A DNA stretch of 28,285 nucleotides from an uncultured Lachnospiraceae bacterium. GTDB lineage: Bacteria; Bacillota; Clostridia; Lachnospirales; Lachnospiraceae. Under the pieces are notes generated by a model. That model ran no database searches and was not told the origin of the DNA. It worked only from the letters and a program-made list of their open reading frames with translations. Within the stretch, counting starts at the first letter, position 1, and each line of letters starts with the position of its first letter. This document shows, one piece after another, positions 7,950-16,451 of the stretch. The translations under genes and the position numbers were made by a program. Location: NCBI GenBank assembly GCA_946183625.1, contig CAMHCL010000004.1, forward strand, positions 1 to 28,285, written 5' to 3'.

Positions 7950-7951
7950 TG

Positions 7952-7966
7952 TATCCTTAAAGGATA
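7952..7966 (+). promoter_or_regulatory. Dyad upstream of ptb-buk
   Basis: TATCCTT (7952-7958) and AAGGATA (7960-7966) form a perfect 7-bp inverted repeat around one A. It lies between the previous stop and the ptb start, followed by an AT-rich run. It could be an operator or a short hairpin; it lacks a T-tract. Confidence 0.35.
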
Positions 7967-7999
7967 TAAATATATAACTAATTGAAAGGAATGGGAGAA

Positions 8000-8923
8000 A
8001 TGAGCAAGAATTTTGATGATTTGTTTGCAAAGTTATCTCAGATTGAAAAGAAGAAGGTTTCTGTTGCCGTAGCACAGGACAGCGAGGTATTACTTGCAGT
8101 AAAGGCTGCAAAGGAGAGAAATATAGCTGATTCTGTACTTGTTGGTGATGCAGATGAGATTAAGAAGGTTGCTGATGAGATAGGCATGGATCTGTCAGGT
8201 TATGAAGTGATTGACGTGAAGGATCCTGTAGAAGCAAGCCTTACAGCTGTTAAGCTTGTACATGATGGAGAGGCTGACATGTATATGAAGGGACTGCTTG
8301 ATACAAAGCTGTTTTTAAAGAGTGTACTTGATAAGGAGGTTGGTCTCAGATCAGGAAGACCACTTTCTCATGTATGCGTGTTTGACATGAAGGGCGTGGA
8401 TCATCTGCTTTTCCTTACAGACGTGGCATTTATACCATATCCTACACTTGAGGATAAGGCTAATATAATCAGAAATACTGTTGAGATATGTAACGCATGT
8501 GGTATTGATAATCCAAAGGTTGCACCACTTGCAGCAGTAGAGGTTGTAAATCCTAAGATGCCTGTAACAGTTGAAGCTGCAGAGCTTACAGCTATGAATG
8601 AAAGAGGCGAGATCACAGGATGTATCGTTGATGGTCCATTATCTTTAGACCTGGCTACATGTCCTGAATCAGCATTGCATAAGGGTGCAACAGATAGAAA
8701 GATCGTCGGAGATGCTGACATTCTTCTCTTTCCTGATATACATGCAGGAAATCTGGTTTATAAAGGACTGGGTCATTTCGCTCAGGTAAGAACAGGAAAT
8801 ATTATCACAGGTACTGCAGCACCAGTTGTTCTTACATCCAGATCGGACAGCTTCGAGGTTAAGGTTAATTCCCTGGCACTGGGAGCAATTGTTGCAGATT
8901 CATTGAAGAAGAATAAACAGTAA
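8000..8923 (+). CDS. ptb: Phosphate butyryltransferase
   Basis: A 307-residue cytoplasmic enzyme of the phosphate acetyl/butyryltransferase family. It converts butyryl-CoA and phosphate to butyryl phosphate and CoA. Typical blocks are the Rossmann-like start (KKVSVAVAQDSEVLLAV), ADMYMKGLLDTKLFLKSVL, LSHVCVFDM, and DILLFPDIHAGNLVYKGL near the C-terminus. Butyryl rather than acetyl specificity is inferred from the butyrate kinase gene 19 nt downstream. The frame is open from a TTG at 7982, but ATG 8000 is chosen because AAAGGA (7985-7990) stands 9 nt before it and directly abuts the other possible ATG at 7991. Confidence 0.93.
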   Translation: MSKNFDDLFAKLSQIEKKKVSVAVAQDSEVLLAVKAAKERNIADSVLVGDADEIKKVADEIGMDLSGYEVIDVKDPVEASLTAVKLVHDGEADMYMKGLLDTKLFLKSVLDKEVGLRSGRPLSHVCVFDMKGVDHLLFLTDVAFIPYPTLEDKANIIRNTVEICNACGIDNPKVAPLAAVEVVNPKMPVTVEAAELTAMNERGEITGCIVDGPLSLDLATCPESALHKGATDRKIVGDADILLFPDIHAGNLVYKGLGHFAQVRTGNIITGTAAPVVLTSRSDSFEVKVNSLALGAIVADSLKKNKQ

Positions 8924-8942
8924 AGAAAAAGGAGCTTGACCC

Positions 8943-10004
8943 ATGATCAAATCACTTATTATCAACCCGGGTTCAACATCTACAAAGCTCGGCGTTTTCG
9001 AAGATGAGAATTTAGTTTCAGAAGAAACATTAAGACATACAACTGAGGAGATCGCTCAATTCGACAAGATAGTCGATCAGATCGATTTTCGTAAGGAAAT
9101 GATCCTTGAATTCCTTAAGAATAATGGAATCGACGTCAGTACATTTGACGTAATAGTTGGAAGAGGCGGACTTTTAAAGCCTATCCCAAGTGGAACATAT
9201 ACAGTAACTGACAAGCTTGTAGAGGATCTGAAGAATGCAGTTGGCGGCGAGCATGCTTCCAACCTTGGAGGAATCCTGGCTAAGGAGATCGCGGACGGAA
9301 TCGGAAAGCCATCCTTCATAGTTGATCCTGTAGTTGTTGACGAGCTGGAGGATGTGGCAAGAATCTCAGGTGTTCCTGAACTTCCACGTACTTCTGTATT
9401 CCATGCACTTAATCAGAAGGCAGTTGCAAAGCGTTATGCAAAGGAAGTTGGCAAGAACTATGAGGACCTGAATCTTATCGTGGTTCATATGGGCGGCGGA
9501 GTTTCTGTTGGTGCTCATTCAGGCGGAAGAGTTATTGATGTATTTAATGCTCTGTCAGGTGATGGTGCATTTTCACCTGAGAGATCAGGCGCAGTTCCAC
9601 CAGCATCTCTTGTTAAAATGTGCTTCTCCGGAAAGTATACCGAAGCAGAAGTTATGAAGAAGCTCATCGGTAACGGCGGATACAATGCATATCTTGGAAC
9701 AAATAATGCTCAGGAAGTATATAGAAGAAGTCTGGAGGATGAAGAGGCTAATCTGATATTCAAGGCATTTTCATATCAGGTAAGCAAGGATATCGGTGCA
9801 CAGGCTGCAGTACTTAAGGGCAAGGTTGATCAGATAATACTTACCGGCGGTATCGCACATGGCGAGCAGGTAACTAATGATATTAAGGAAAGAGTTGAGT
9901 TCATAGCTCCGGTTACTATTTATCCGGGCGAGGACGAACTGCTTGCTCTTGCACAGGGAGCGCTCAGAGTTCTCAGTGGAGAGGAAGAAGCAAAAGAGTA
10001 TTAA
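8943..10004 (+). CDS. buk: Butyrate kinase
   Basis: A 353-residue kinase of the acetate/butyrate kinase (ASKHA) family. It transfers phosphate from butyryl phosphate to ADP, giving butyrate and ATP in the cytoplasm. The N-terminal INPGSTSTKLGVF phosphate-binding loop, VHMGGGVSVGAHSGGRVIDV, and LTGGIAHGE in the C-terminal half are the family signatures. The length is right for butyrate kinase and shorter than acetate kinase. AAGGAG (8929-8934) lies 8 nt before ATG 8943, and the gap to ptb is 19 nt, so the two form an operon. This kinase route to butyrate, rather than butyryl-CoA:acetate CoA-transferase, is known from Coprococcus. Confidence 0.95.
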   Translation: MIKSLIINPGSTSTKLGVFEDENLVSEETLRHTTEEIAQFDKIVDQIDFRKEMILEFLKNNGIDVSTFDVIVGRGGLLKPIPSGTYTVTDKLVEDLKNAVGGEHASNLGGILAKEIADGIGKPSFIVDPVVVDELEDVARISGVPELPRTSVFHALNQKAVAKRYAKEVGKNYEDLNLIVVHMGGGVSVGAHSGGRVIDVFNALSGDGAFSPERSGAVPPASLVKMCFSGKYTEAEVMKKLIGNGGYNAYLGTNNAQEVYRRSLEDEEANLIFKAFSYQVSKDIGAQAAVLKGKVDQIILTGGIAHGEQVTNDIKERVEFIAPVTIYPGEDELLALAQGALRVLSGEEEAKEY

Positions 10005-10044
10005 ATCGCACGTATTGAGGTGTATGTAAAAAGGAGACGGTAAT

Positions 10045-11085
10045 ATGGTAGGATTCAAAATAGGTATCATGGGTGCCGGTTATATATCTGGTGTTGTAGC
10101 AGATACCCTTATGAAGCTGGATGGATTTGAGAATTATGCAATTGCATCCACATCAGAAGAGAGGGCTTTAGAATATAAAGAAAAGTATGGCTTTGAGAAG
10201 TATTATACTTCTTACGAAGATCTGGCAAATGATGATGAAGTTGAAATGATCTATATAGCAACAGTCAACTCAAATCATGCTGAACTGGCTCAGATGTGTC
10301 TGAATGCAGGAAAGCCATGTCTGGTTGAGAAGCCATTTTCTTACAATGCCAAGACAGCTTATGAAACACTTAAGCTTGCAGAAGAGAAGAATCTGTTCTG
10401 CGGCGAAGCAATGTGGACCAGATATCATCCGCTTATAAAGAATCTTCAGGAATACCTTAAGCAGGATAAGTATGGTGAAGTAAGATATATGACTGCTAAT
10501 CTTGGATACAACCTGATGGACAGGCCAAGACTTCTTGATCCAAAGCTTGCAGGTGGTTCCCTTCTTGATCTGGGTATATATCCATTATCACTTACATTCC
10601 TTGTAATGGGTGGAATGCCTATATCCATCGGAACATCAAATCTCAAGCTTTCAACAGGTGTTGACTGTCAGCAGGCTATACAGATGAACTTCTCCAGAGG
10701 AAGATTTGCAAATGTATTCTCTACTATGATGTACAACTCAGACAATACATGTAAGATATATCAGGCAACAGGAAGAATTGAGATAGATAACGTTAATAAT
10801 CCTGAAGAGATTAAAACCTATGGTGTAAATGGAGAGCTTGTTGAAACCTTCAAAAGACCAGATAATTTCATTTCAGGTTACGAGTATGAGTTCCTGGCTG
10901 CAAGAGAAGCTATCATTGTTGGAAAGCTCGAAACTCCTGAAGTGACAAGAAAGTATATTATGGATATGTATAAGTTTACTGATCAGCTCAGGGCTGCATG
11001 GAAGAACGTATATCCACTTCCAGGTGAACCAAAGCTTGAGGATCTCCCGGATGCAAGACCTATGGAGAATCCAAATAAACAGTAA
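10045..11085 (+). CDS. Gfo/Idh/MocA family NAD(P)-dependent oxidoreductase
   Basis: A 346-residue oxidoreductase. The Rossmann motif is GIMGAGYISGVVADTL (residues about 7-22), and EKPFSYNAKTAYE (about 95-107) is the family's EKP signature with the catalytic-region Lys. LAGGSLLDLGIYPL (about 169-182) resembles the dihydrodiol dehydrogenase subgroup and carries the Asp-Gly-x-x-Pro region. Such enzymes oxidise or reduce sugars, inositols and related alcohols; the substrate is not readable. AAGGAG (10031-10036) precedes ATG 10045 by 8 nt. It is 40 nt downstream of buk with no terminator between, so read-through from ptb-buk is likely, although a shared pathway is not evident. Confidence 0.9.
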   Translation: MVGFKIGIMGAGYISGVVADTLMKLDGFENYAIASTSEERALEYKEKYGFEKYYTSYEDLANDDEVEMIYIATVNSNHAELAQMCLNAGKPCLVEKPFSYNAKTAYETLKLAEEKNLFCGEAMWTRYHPLIKNLQEYLKQDKYGEVRYMTANLGYNLMDRPRLLDPKLAGGSLLDLGIYPLSLTFLVMGGMPISIGTSNLKLSTGVDCQQAIQMNFSRGRFANVFSTMMYNSDNTCKIYQATGRIEIDNVNNPEEIKTYGVNGELVETFKRPDNFISGYEYEFLAAREAIIVGKLETPEVTRKYIMDMYKFTDQLRAAWKNVYPLPGEPKLEDLPDARPMENPNKQ

Positions 11086-11104
11086 TAATTGAAACAGAGA
11101 TAAT

Positions 11105-11144
11105 AAATGGGTAGCATGATCTATATCAATGCTACCCATTTTTT
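11105..11144. terminator. Bidirectional terminator between the oxidoreductase gene and aroD
   Basis: AAATGGGTAGCAT (11105-11117) pairs with ATGCTACCCATTT (11129-11141), 13 bp extended by GAT/ATC, followed on plus by a run of six T. On the minus strand the hairpin is followed by TTTATTATC, a weaker tract. The aroD stop codon (11132-11134) lies inside the stem. Confidence 0.88.
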
Positions 11145-11941
11145 CTTGAGAATTCTTTGAACATTTCTTCGAGAGAGAATTGTCCGGGTGCTGAGCCCTG
11201 CCCAACACTGGCAAATGTAAATGCTGAACCGGCATCTCCTCTGGCAATTCTTGTAGGCTGTCCTATAGTACCCATAGATATCATGACTATAGGTTTATTA
11301 ATATCATATGCTGCAAGCTTGTGAGTATTTATATTTTCTGTCAGCTCTATGATACGTCTGGTATCAAATGCATTTTTAGGTGTTGTAGCTATCTTCAGGA
11401 TATCTCCACCCAGAATCTCCATGTTACGAAGCATTTCCAGAAGCTTATCATCACGAGGTGTGATGGAGAAGTCGTGACAGGATACGACACATTTCATACC
11501 ACTGTCGTGAGCCTTAGTGGTTGTTCTTGCAACTCTGTAGTTACCGGAGAGGAGCTCCACATCCACCATATCAACCAGCCGGCTGGCCATAACATTATCA
11601 TAGATATCATCAACCATATTCTCAGCACGGTCATGGCGAAGCTCGCCGCCTTCTTCCTCGCTTCTGTATGTAAAGAGAAGGATTCGGTCATCCAGAACCT
11701 CGCGAAGCTTTTCGAGAAGCTCGTCCAGCATGGTGCTGTTGGTTATATTGTCATAATAATCAGCTCTGAATTCGATCATGTCCAGACGCTGTTCAGGATA
11801 CTGTTCCTCCAAACGCCTTGCTTCGGACATAATAAAATCAGCCTGCTTCAGGATCTCTTCATCAGAACGACAAACAATAGGCACACATATCTTAGGCGTG
11901 CCATCACCGAAATGGATGTTTTTAACTACTACCTGCTCCAT
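11132..11941 (-). CDS. aroD: 3-dehydroquinate dehydratase, type I
   Basis: A 269-residue shikimate-pathway enzyme that dehydrates 3-dehydroquinate to 3-dehydroshikimate through a Schiff base. Family residues are visible: Glu97 in RSEEEGGE, His156 in CVVSCHDFSITP, the Schiff-base Lys183 in DILKIATTPKN, Arg231 in GQPTRIARGD, and the APGQF loop with Gln254. TMGT-type and SAFTFASVG blocks complete the type I barrel. ATG 11941 has AGGAG about 8 nt upstream on the minus strand. It stands alone, away from tyrA-aroA, with its own promoter and a UTR hairpin. The gene ends inside the shared terminator. Confidence 0.95.
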   Translation of the reverse strand: MEQVVVKNIHFGDGTPKICVPIVCRSDEEILKQADFIMSEARRLEEQYPEQRLDMIEFRADYYDNITNSTMLDELLEKLREVLDDRILLFTYRSEEEGGELRHDRAENMVDDIYDNVMASRLVDMVDVELLSGNYRVARTTTKAHDSGMKCVVSCHDFSITPRDDKLLEMLRNMEILGGDILKIATTPKNAFDTRRIIELTENINTHKLAAYDINKPIVMISMGTIGQPTRIARGDAGSAFTFASVGQGSAPGQFSLEEMFKEFSRKNG

Positions 11942-11966
11942 ACCCCTGTCTCCTGAAAAATGATCC

Positions 11967-11984
11967 TTTCAGCATAAGCTGAAA
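11967..11984 (-). promoter_or_regulatory. Inverted repeat in the aroD leader
   Basis: TTTCAGC and GCTGAAA form a perfect 7-bp inverted repeat around four bases. It lies about 10 nt past the predicted aroD transcription start and 26 nt before the ATG. An operator or an RNA hairpin are both possible; ATTTTT follows on the minus strand. Confidence 0.4.
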
Positions 11985-11999
11985 TTTAACCCTATCCAT

Positions 12000-12029
12000 A
12001 ATATAGCACATAAACCTTTACTGATTCAA
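12000..12029 (-). promoter_or_regulatory. Promoter of aroD
   Basis: On the minus strand TTGAAT (12029-12024) and TATATT (12005-12000) are 18 nt apart. The -35 box lies within the spacer of the oppositely directed promoter at 12017-12045. Confidence 0.55.
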
Positions 12030-12045
12030 TAATGAGTGATAGAAT
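12017..12045 (+). promoter_or_regulatory. Promoter of the ABC exporter operon
   Basis: TTTACT (12017-12022), a 17-nt spacer and an extended -10, TGATAGAAT (TAGAAT at 12040-12045). The start would be near 12052, giving a leader of about 21 nt to the TTG start. It overlaps the divergent aroD promoter. Confidence 0.55.
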
Positions 12046-12072
12046 TCTTACATTGGAATGGAGGAATTCAGT

Positions 12073-13830
12073 TTGAAAGTTTTAAAAGTAATTCTAAAAG
12101 AAGTTCAGGAATTCGCTTCGGCGTCGATACTTACGCCGGCATTTATGATTCTTGAAGTTATATTCGAAACAATTATCCCTGTAGTTATGGGCCAGATCAT
12201 CGATATATCCAGAGGTGATAATATCGATATGAAGCACATTCTTATTAATGGTGCGATCATGATAGTTCTTGCCATTGGCGCTCTTTTTGCGGGCGTTATG
12301 GGAGGAAAGTATGGAGCCCTTGCATCAGCTGGTCTTGCCAAGAATCTCCGTCGTGACATGTACAAGAAGATTCAGGGATTTTCCTTTGCAAATATAGATA
12401 AATTCTCATCTGCAAGTCTTGTAACCAGACTTACAACAGATGTCACAAATATTCAGAATGCCTATCAGATGGTACTCAGGATGATGGTCAGAGCGCCTAT
12501 CAATCTTATAGTTGCAATGATCGCAGCGTTCCTGATCAGTCCGGATGTTGCGAAGGTATATCTCTACGCAGTTATATTCCTGTCTATCGTTGCAGTAATA
12601 ATGATGTCCAAAGTAACTAAATATTTCACAGCTGCATTTCCTAAGTACGATGAAATGAATGAGAGCGTGCAGGAAAATGTTTCGGCTATCCGTGTGGTTA
12701 AAGGCTTTGTACGTGAAGATTACGAAGTGAAGAGATTCAAGAAATCCAGTGGAATGATCTATAAACTTTTTGTTAAGGCTGAAGGTCTTATGGCTCTCGT
12801 TATGCCGATCATGCAGTCGACTATCTACTTCTGTATTCTCATGGTCAGCTGGATAGGAGCACAGCTTATAGTACTGGGTGTTGGAGATGAAAAGATCACA
12901 ACCGGTAATCTGTCAACGCTTCTTGCATATTGCATGCAGATACTTATAAGTCTGATGATGCTTTCAATGGTTATCATTATGATCACCATGTCTACTGCCA
13001 GTGCAAAACGTATAGCAGAGGTTCTTGAAGAGGAGAGTACACTCAAGAATCCGGAGAATCCTATTATGTCTATAAATGACGGAAGCATAGATTTTGAGTC
13101 GGTAGTATTCCGTTATGATGATTCAGCAGAACGTCCGGTTCTGGATGATATCAATCTTCATATAGATTCTGGCCAGACAATAGGAATAATCGGTGGAACT
13201 GGTAGTTCCAAATCGAGTCTGGTAAATCTTATCAGCAGACTGTACGATGCTTCAGAAGGATCAGTCAAGGTTGGCGGAATTGATGTAAAAGACTATGATA
13301 TGGAAGCTCTTAGAGAGGCCGTATCAGTAGTACTTCAGAAAAATGTACTCTTTTCGGGAACTATTCTTGAGAATCTTCGCTGGGGCAAAAAGGATGCCAC
13401 AGAAGAGGAATGCAGAGAAGCAGCCCAACTTGCCTGTGCAGATGAGTTCATCGAAAATTTCCCAGATAAATACAACACACATCTGGAGCAGGGTGGAACT
13501 AATGTGTCAGGTGGTCAGAGGCAGAGACTGTGTATCGCGCGTGCGCTTCTTAAGAAACCGAAGATACTTATCCTGGATGATTCCACAAGTGCCGTTGATA
13601 CAGCAACGGATGCACGTATCAGGGAATCCTTCAAGAAGTATATTCCTGATACAACCAAGATAATCATAGCTCAGCGTATATCCAGTGTTATGGATGCTGA
13701 TAAGATCATAGTCATGAATGAAGGTCGTGTAGATGGCTTCGGAACACATGACGAACTTATGAATAGTAATGAAATCTATAGAGATGTCTATGAATCACAG
13801 CAGGGTGGTTCAAAGGACTTCGATGTATAA
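12073..13830 (+). CDS. ABC exporter half-transporter with degenerate ATPase site
   Basis: A 585-residue half-transporter: six membrane helices (residues about 15-300) followed by a nucleotide-binding domain. Walker A is GGTGSSKSS (about 373-381), the signature is NVSGGQRQRLCIARAL, and Walker B is ILILDDSTSAVDT. The residue after the Walker B Asp is Asp rather than the catalytic Glu, and the switch His is replaced by Gln (IIIAQRISS). This is the known pattern of the degenerate partner in heterodimeric exporters such as TM287/288. An in-frame ATG at 12058 exists, but GGAGG (12060-12064) lies within that extension, 8 nt before TTG 12073, so TTG is chosen. The partner follows 15 nt downstream. 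Substrate unknown; drug or peptide export is possible. Confidence 0.9.
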   Translation: MKVLKVILKEVQEFASASILTPAFMILEVIFETIIPVVMGQIIDISRGDNIDMKHILINGAIMIVLAIGALFAGVMGGKYGALASAGLAKNLRRDMYKKIQGFSFANIDKFSSASLVTRLTTDVTNIQNAYQMVLRMMVRAPINLIVAMIAAFLISPDVAKVYLYAVIFLSIVAVIMMSKVTKYFTAAFPKYDEMNESVQENVSAIRVVKGFVREDYEVKRFKKSSGMIYKLFVKAEGLMALVMPIMQSTIYFCILMVSWIGAQLIVLGVGDEKITTGNLSTLLAYCMQILISLMMLSMVIIMITMSTASAKRIAEVLEEESTLKNPENPIMSINDGSIDFESVVFRYDDSAERPVLDDINLHIDSGQTIGIIGGTGSSKSSLVNLISRLYDASEGSVKVGGIDVKDYDMEALREAVSVVLQKNVLFSGTILENLRWGKKDATEEECREAAQLACADEFIENFPDKYNTHLEQGGTNVSGGQRQRLCIARALLKKPKILILDDSTSAVDTATDARIRESFKKYIPDTTKIIIAQRISSVMDADKIIVMNEGRVDGFGTHDELMNSNEIYRDVYESQQGGSKDFDV

Positions 13831-13845
13831 ATGAGGAGATAAAAT

Positions 13846-15795
13846 ATGCCAGCTCCAAAAGGAAGAACGCCCCGGGGAATGAAACCTTCAGTGGAAAATC
13901 CGGGACAGATACTCAAAAGAATATTTAAATCACTGTTCCATCATTATGGATTACAGATGGTTTTTGTATTTATATTTATCATCATAAGCATTCTTGCAAA
14001 TCTGCGGGGAACCATGTTCATGCAGGTTCTTATTGATGATTATATAACTCCAATGGTAGAGAGCGGAAGCACGGATATGACTCCTCTGCTTCATGCAATA
14101 CTTCAGGTAGCGGCATTTTATGCTGTAGGAGTTGTATCTACTTATGCTTATAACCGCATCATGGTAAATGTATCGCAGGGAACACTTCGTCGTCTTAGAG
14201 ATGAACTGTTTGAACATATGCAGACATTACCTATCAAATATTTCGATACCAATACTCATGGAGATATCATGTCTGTATATACCAATGATATAGATACCAT
14301 GAGACAGATGATCAGTCAGAGTATACCATCTCTCTTCAGCAGTACTGTAACTATTATAGGTGTAGTTGTCTGTATGATAGTCTGCAATATACCACTCACG
14401 CTGGTTACTTTTATCATGGTTGGTTTCATGCTCAGTGTTACAATGAAGATCTCACAGAAGAGTGGAGTTTACTTCGTAGAACAGCAGAAGAATCTGGGTA
14501 AGGAGAATGGGTTTATTGAGGAGATGATCACCGGACAGAAGGTGGTAAAGGTATTCAATCACGAACAGGAAAGTATAGATGAGTTCAACAAGCTGAATGA
14601 GAACCTCTTTGACAGTGCATATAATGCTAACAAGTATGCAAATATCCTTATGCCGTCCATGGCTCAGATAGGAAACTTAAGCTACGTTATATGTACAGTA
14701 GTTGGAGCTATTCTAATCCTTACTAAGTTTGGTTTTATTGTAAGACTGCCTTTATCAGGCGAGCCTTTCCCAGGACTTGCTCCACTTACTGTTGGCGGAC
14801 TTGTTACATTCCTTACATTTAACAAGAGCTTTAACATGCCTATAAATCAGGTGTCCATGCAGTTTAATTCCATCATCATGGCACTTGCAGGTGCTGACAG
14901 AGTTTATAAGCTTCTGGATCAGGAGCCTGAAACTGATGAAGGCTATGTAATGCTCGTAAATGCTAAAGAGGATGAGAATGGAAACCTGATCGAGACTACA
15001 GAAAGAACAGGACTCTGGGCATGGAAGCATGAACACAGAGAAACTCATGAGGTTGAATACAAGAGACTTCAGGGTGCTATCTATATGGATGATGTTGATT
15101 TTGGATACAATCCGGACAAGATGGTGCTTCACAATATAACAATCGATGCAAAGCCTGGACAAAAGATAGCCTTTGTAGGTTCCACTGGTGCAGGCAAGAC
15201 AACTATCACTAATCTTATCAACAGATTCTATGATATCCAGGATGGTAAGATAAGATTTGATGGTATAAATGTAAACAAGATTAAAAAAGGTGACCTTAGA
15301 AGGTCACTGGGTCTGGTTCTTCAGGATACACATCTCTTCACAACTACGGTTATGGAGAACATCAGGTATGGAAGACTTGATGCAACAGATGAAGAATGTA
15401 TAAATGCAGCGAAGCTGGCTAATGCAGATCATTTTATAAAGCAGCTTCCTGATGGTTATAACACTGTACTTACAGGAGATGGTGGAAATCTGAGTCAGGG
15501 CCAGAGACAGCTTCTTGCCATTGCAAGAGCAGCGGTTGCTGATCCGCCGGCGCTTATCCTGGATGAAGCTACCAGCTCCATAGATACCAGAACTGAACGG
15601 GAGGTTCAGGAAGGCATGGATAAACTAATGGCCGGCAGGACTACATTTGTCATAGCCCATAGACTGTCCACTGTTAAGAATAGCGATTGTATAATGGTTC
15701 TTGAAAAGGGAAGCATTATAGAAAGCGGAACCCATGATGAACTGATTGAGCAAAAGGGCAAGTACTACCAGCTATATACTGGAGCTACTGCATAG
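13846..15795 (+). CDS. ABC exporter half-transporter with canonical ATPase site
   Basis: A 649-residue half-transporter and the partner of the preceding protein. A basic, Pro-rich N-terminus (about 1-25) leads into six membrane helices. A charged insertion (about 360-405, rich in Glu, Lys and His) separates the membrane part from the ATPase. Walker A is GSTGAGKTT (about 444-452), the signature LSQGQRQLLAIARAA, Walker B ALILDEATSSIDT with the catalytic Glu, and the switch His is present in FVIAHRLSTV. The signature has Q in place of the second G of LSGGQ, which together with the partner's changes would make one of the two shared ATP sites inactive. AGGAGAT stands a few nt before ATG 13846. Its stop is 6 nt from the stop of the convergent repressor gene. 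Confidence 0.93.
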   Translation: MPAPKGRTPRGMKPSVENPGQILKRIFKSLFHHYGLQMVFVFIFIIISILANLRGTMFMQVLIDDYITPMVESGSTDMTPLLHAILQVAAFYAVGVVSTYAYNRIMVNVSQGTLRRLRDELFEHMQTLPIKYFDTNTHGDIMSVYTNDIDTMRQMISQSIPSLFSSTVTIIGVVVCMIVCNIPLTLVTFIMVGFMLSVTMKISQKSGVYFVEQQKNLGKENGFIEEMITGQKVVKVFNHEQESIDEFNKLNENLFDSAYNANKYANILMPSMAQIGNLSYVICTVVGAILILTKFGFIVRLPLSGEPFPGLAPLTVGGLVTFLTFNKSFNMPINQVSMQFNSIIMALAGADRVYKLLDQEPETDEGYVMLVNAKEDENGNLIETTERTGLWAWKHEHRETHEVEYKRLQGAIYMDDVDFGYNPDKMVLHNITIDAKPGQKIAFVGSTGAGKTTITNLINRFYDIQDGKIRFDGINVNKIKKGDLRRSLGLVLQDTHLFTTTVMENIRYGRLDATDEECINAAKLANADHFIKQLPDGYNTVLTGDGGNLSQGQRQLLAIARAAVADPPALILDEATSSIDTRTEREVQEGMDKLMAGRTTFVIAHRLSTVKNSDCIMVLEKGSIIESGTHDELIEQKGKYYQLYTGATA

Positions 15796-15801
15796 CTTAT
15801 A

Positions 15802-16182
15802 TCAGTCATCAAGTACATTGTGGTCCTCAAGATATTTGCAGAGGGCATCAAATGTTTCTTCACTTAAATCATGTTCGATCTTACAAGCATCTTCGGCGGC
15901 TGTCTCTTCAGACACTCCAAGATGCTTGAATACGCTTGTGAGAACCTTGTGCCTTGTATATATTTTGGAAGCAATCTCCATACCAGATTCAGTCAGAGTA
16001 ATCATGCCGTCTTCGTTGAACGCAATATATCCATTTTCTCTGAGGCGCTTTGTAGCATAGCTGACGCTAGGCTTGGAAACACCTAACTGATTGGCTACGT
16101 CTATAGATCTGACATACCCCTTCTTCTCCTTGATCATTAGTATTGCTTCAAGATAATCTTCTGCTGACTGGCGAATCTCCAT
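15802..16182 (-). CDS. Metal-dependent transcriptional repressor, DtxR/MntR family (two-domain form)
   Basis: A 126-residue regulator: winged helix-turn-helix (residues about 5-62, with VANQLGVSKPSVSYATKRL as recognition unit) followed by the helical dimerisation domain. There is no SH3-like third domain, as in MntR. Probable metal ligands by alignment from memory with B. subtilis MntR are Asp9, Glu12, His78, Glu103 and His104. The position of MntR Glu99 is Cys100 (DACKIEH), as in the iron-sensing DtxR, so Mn versus Fe specificity is open. ATG 16182 has AGGAG 9 nt upstream. The upstream region carries a palindrome over the candidate promoter, suggesting autoregulation. It is convergent with the ABC exporter. 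Confidence 0.92.
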   Translation of the reverse strand: MEIRQSAEDYLEAILMIKEKKGYVRSIDVANQLGVSKPSVSYATKRLRENGYIAFNEDGMITLTESGMEIASKIYTRHKVLTSVFKHLGVSEETAAEDACKIEHDLSEETFDALCKYLEDHNVLDD

Positions 16183-16255
16183 TTTAATTACTCCTGTTAT
16201 ATATTTTTGATATTATTTAAATAAAACTTATAGATGTTATAAAAATAAAAATTTC

Positions 16256-16291
16256 CTAACATATGTTAGCATTTTTTAACTGAGATTGCAA
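16256..16291 (-). promoter_or_regulatory. Candidate promoter and operator of the metal repressor gene
   Basis: A perfect 14-bp palindrome, CTAACATATGTTAG (16256-16269), covers a possible extended -10 (TGCTAACAT, minus strand). TTGCAA (16291-16286) stands 17 nt upstream as -35. A palindrome over the promoter of a DtxR-type gene fits metal-dependent self-repression. Confidence 0.5.
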
Positions 16292-16347
16292 ATCCTTTTC
16301 TGAAAAAAGATAAATTTAAACACAAATAGATAAATGTACTCATTACA

Positions 16348-16376
16348 TTGTACAGATTAATCTGAAGTGGTATATT
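16348..16376 (+). promoter_or_regulatory. Promoter of the adenosine deaminase gene
   Basis: TTGTAC (16348-16353) and TATATT (16371-16376) are 17 nt apart. Transcription would begin near 16383, about 69 nt before the chosen start codon. Confidence 0.55.
16353..16364 (+). promoter_or_regulatory. Perfect dyad within the deaminase promoter spacer
   Basis: CAGATTAATCTG is a perfect 12-bp palindrome lying between the -35 and -10 boxes, a common repressor position. The regulator is unknown. Confidence 0.4.
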
Positions 16377-16451
16377 TATAGAAGTATATGTCTTATGACA
16401 TTTATCAGAAGGTTGTTACAGGATATATGGCGGATGCCAAGGGGTGTTTAT

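Noticed and set aside
11321..11956. 211-residue plus-strand frame opposite aroD
   Set aside because: Antisense to a gene with all catalytic residues; no ribosome binding site or family resemblance.
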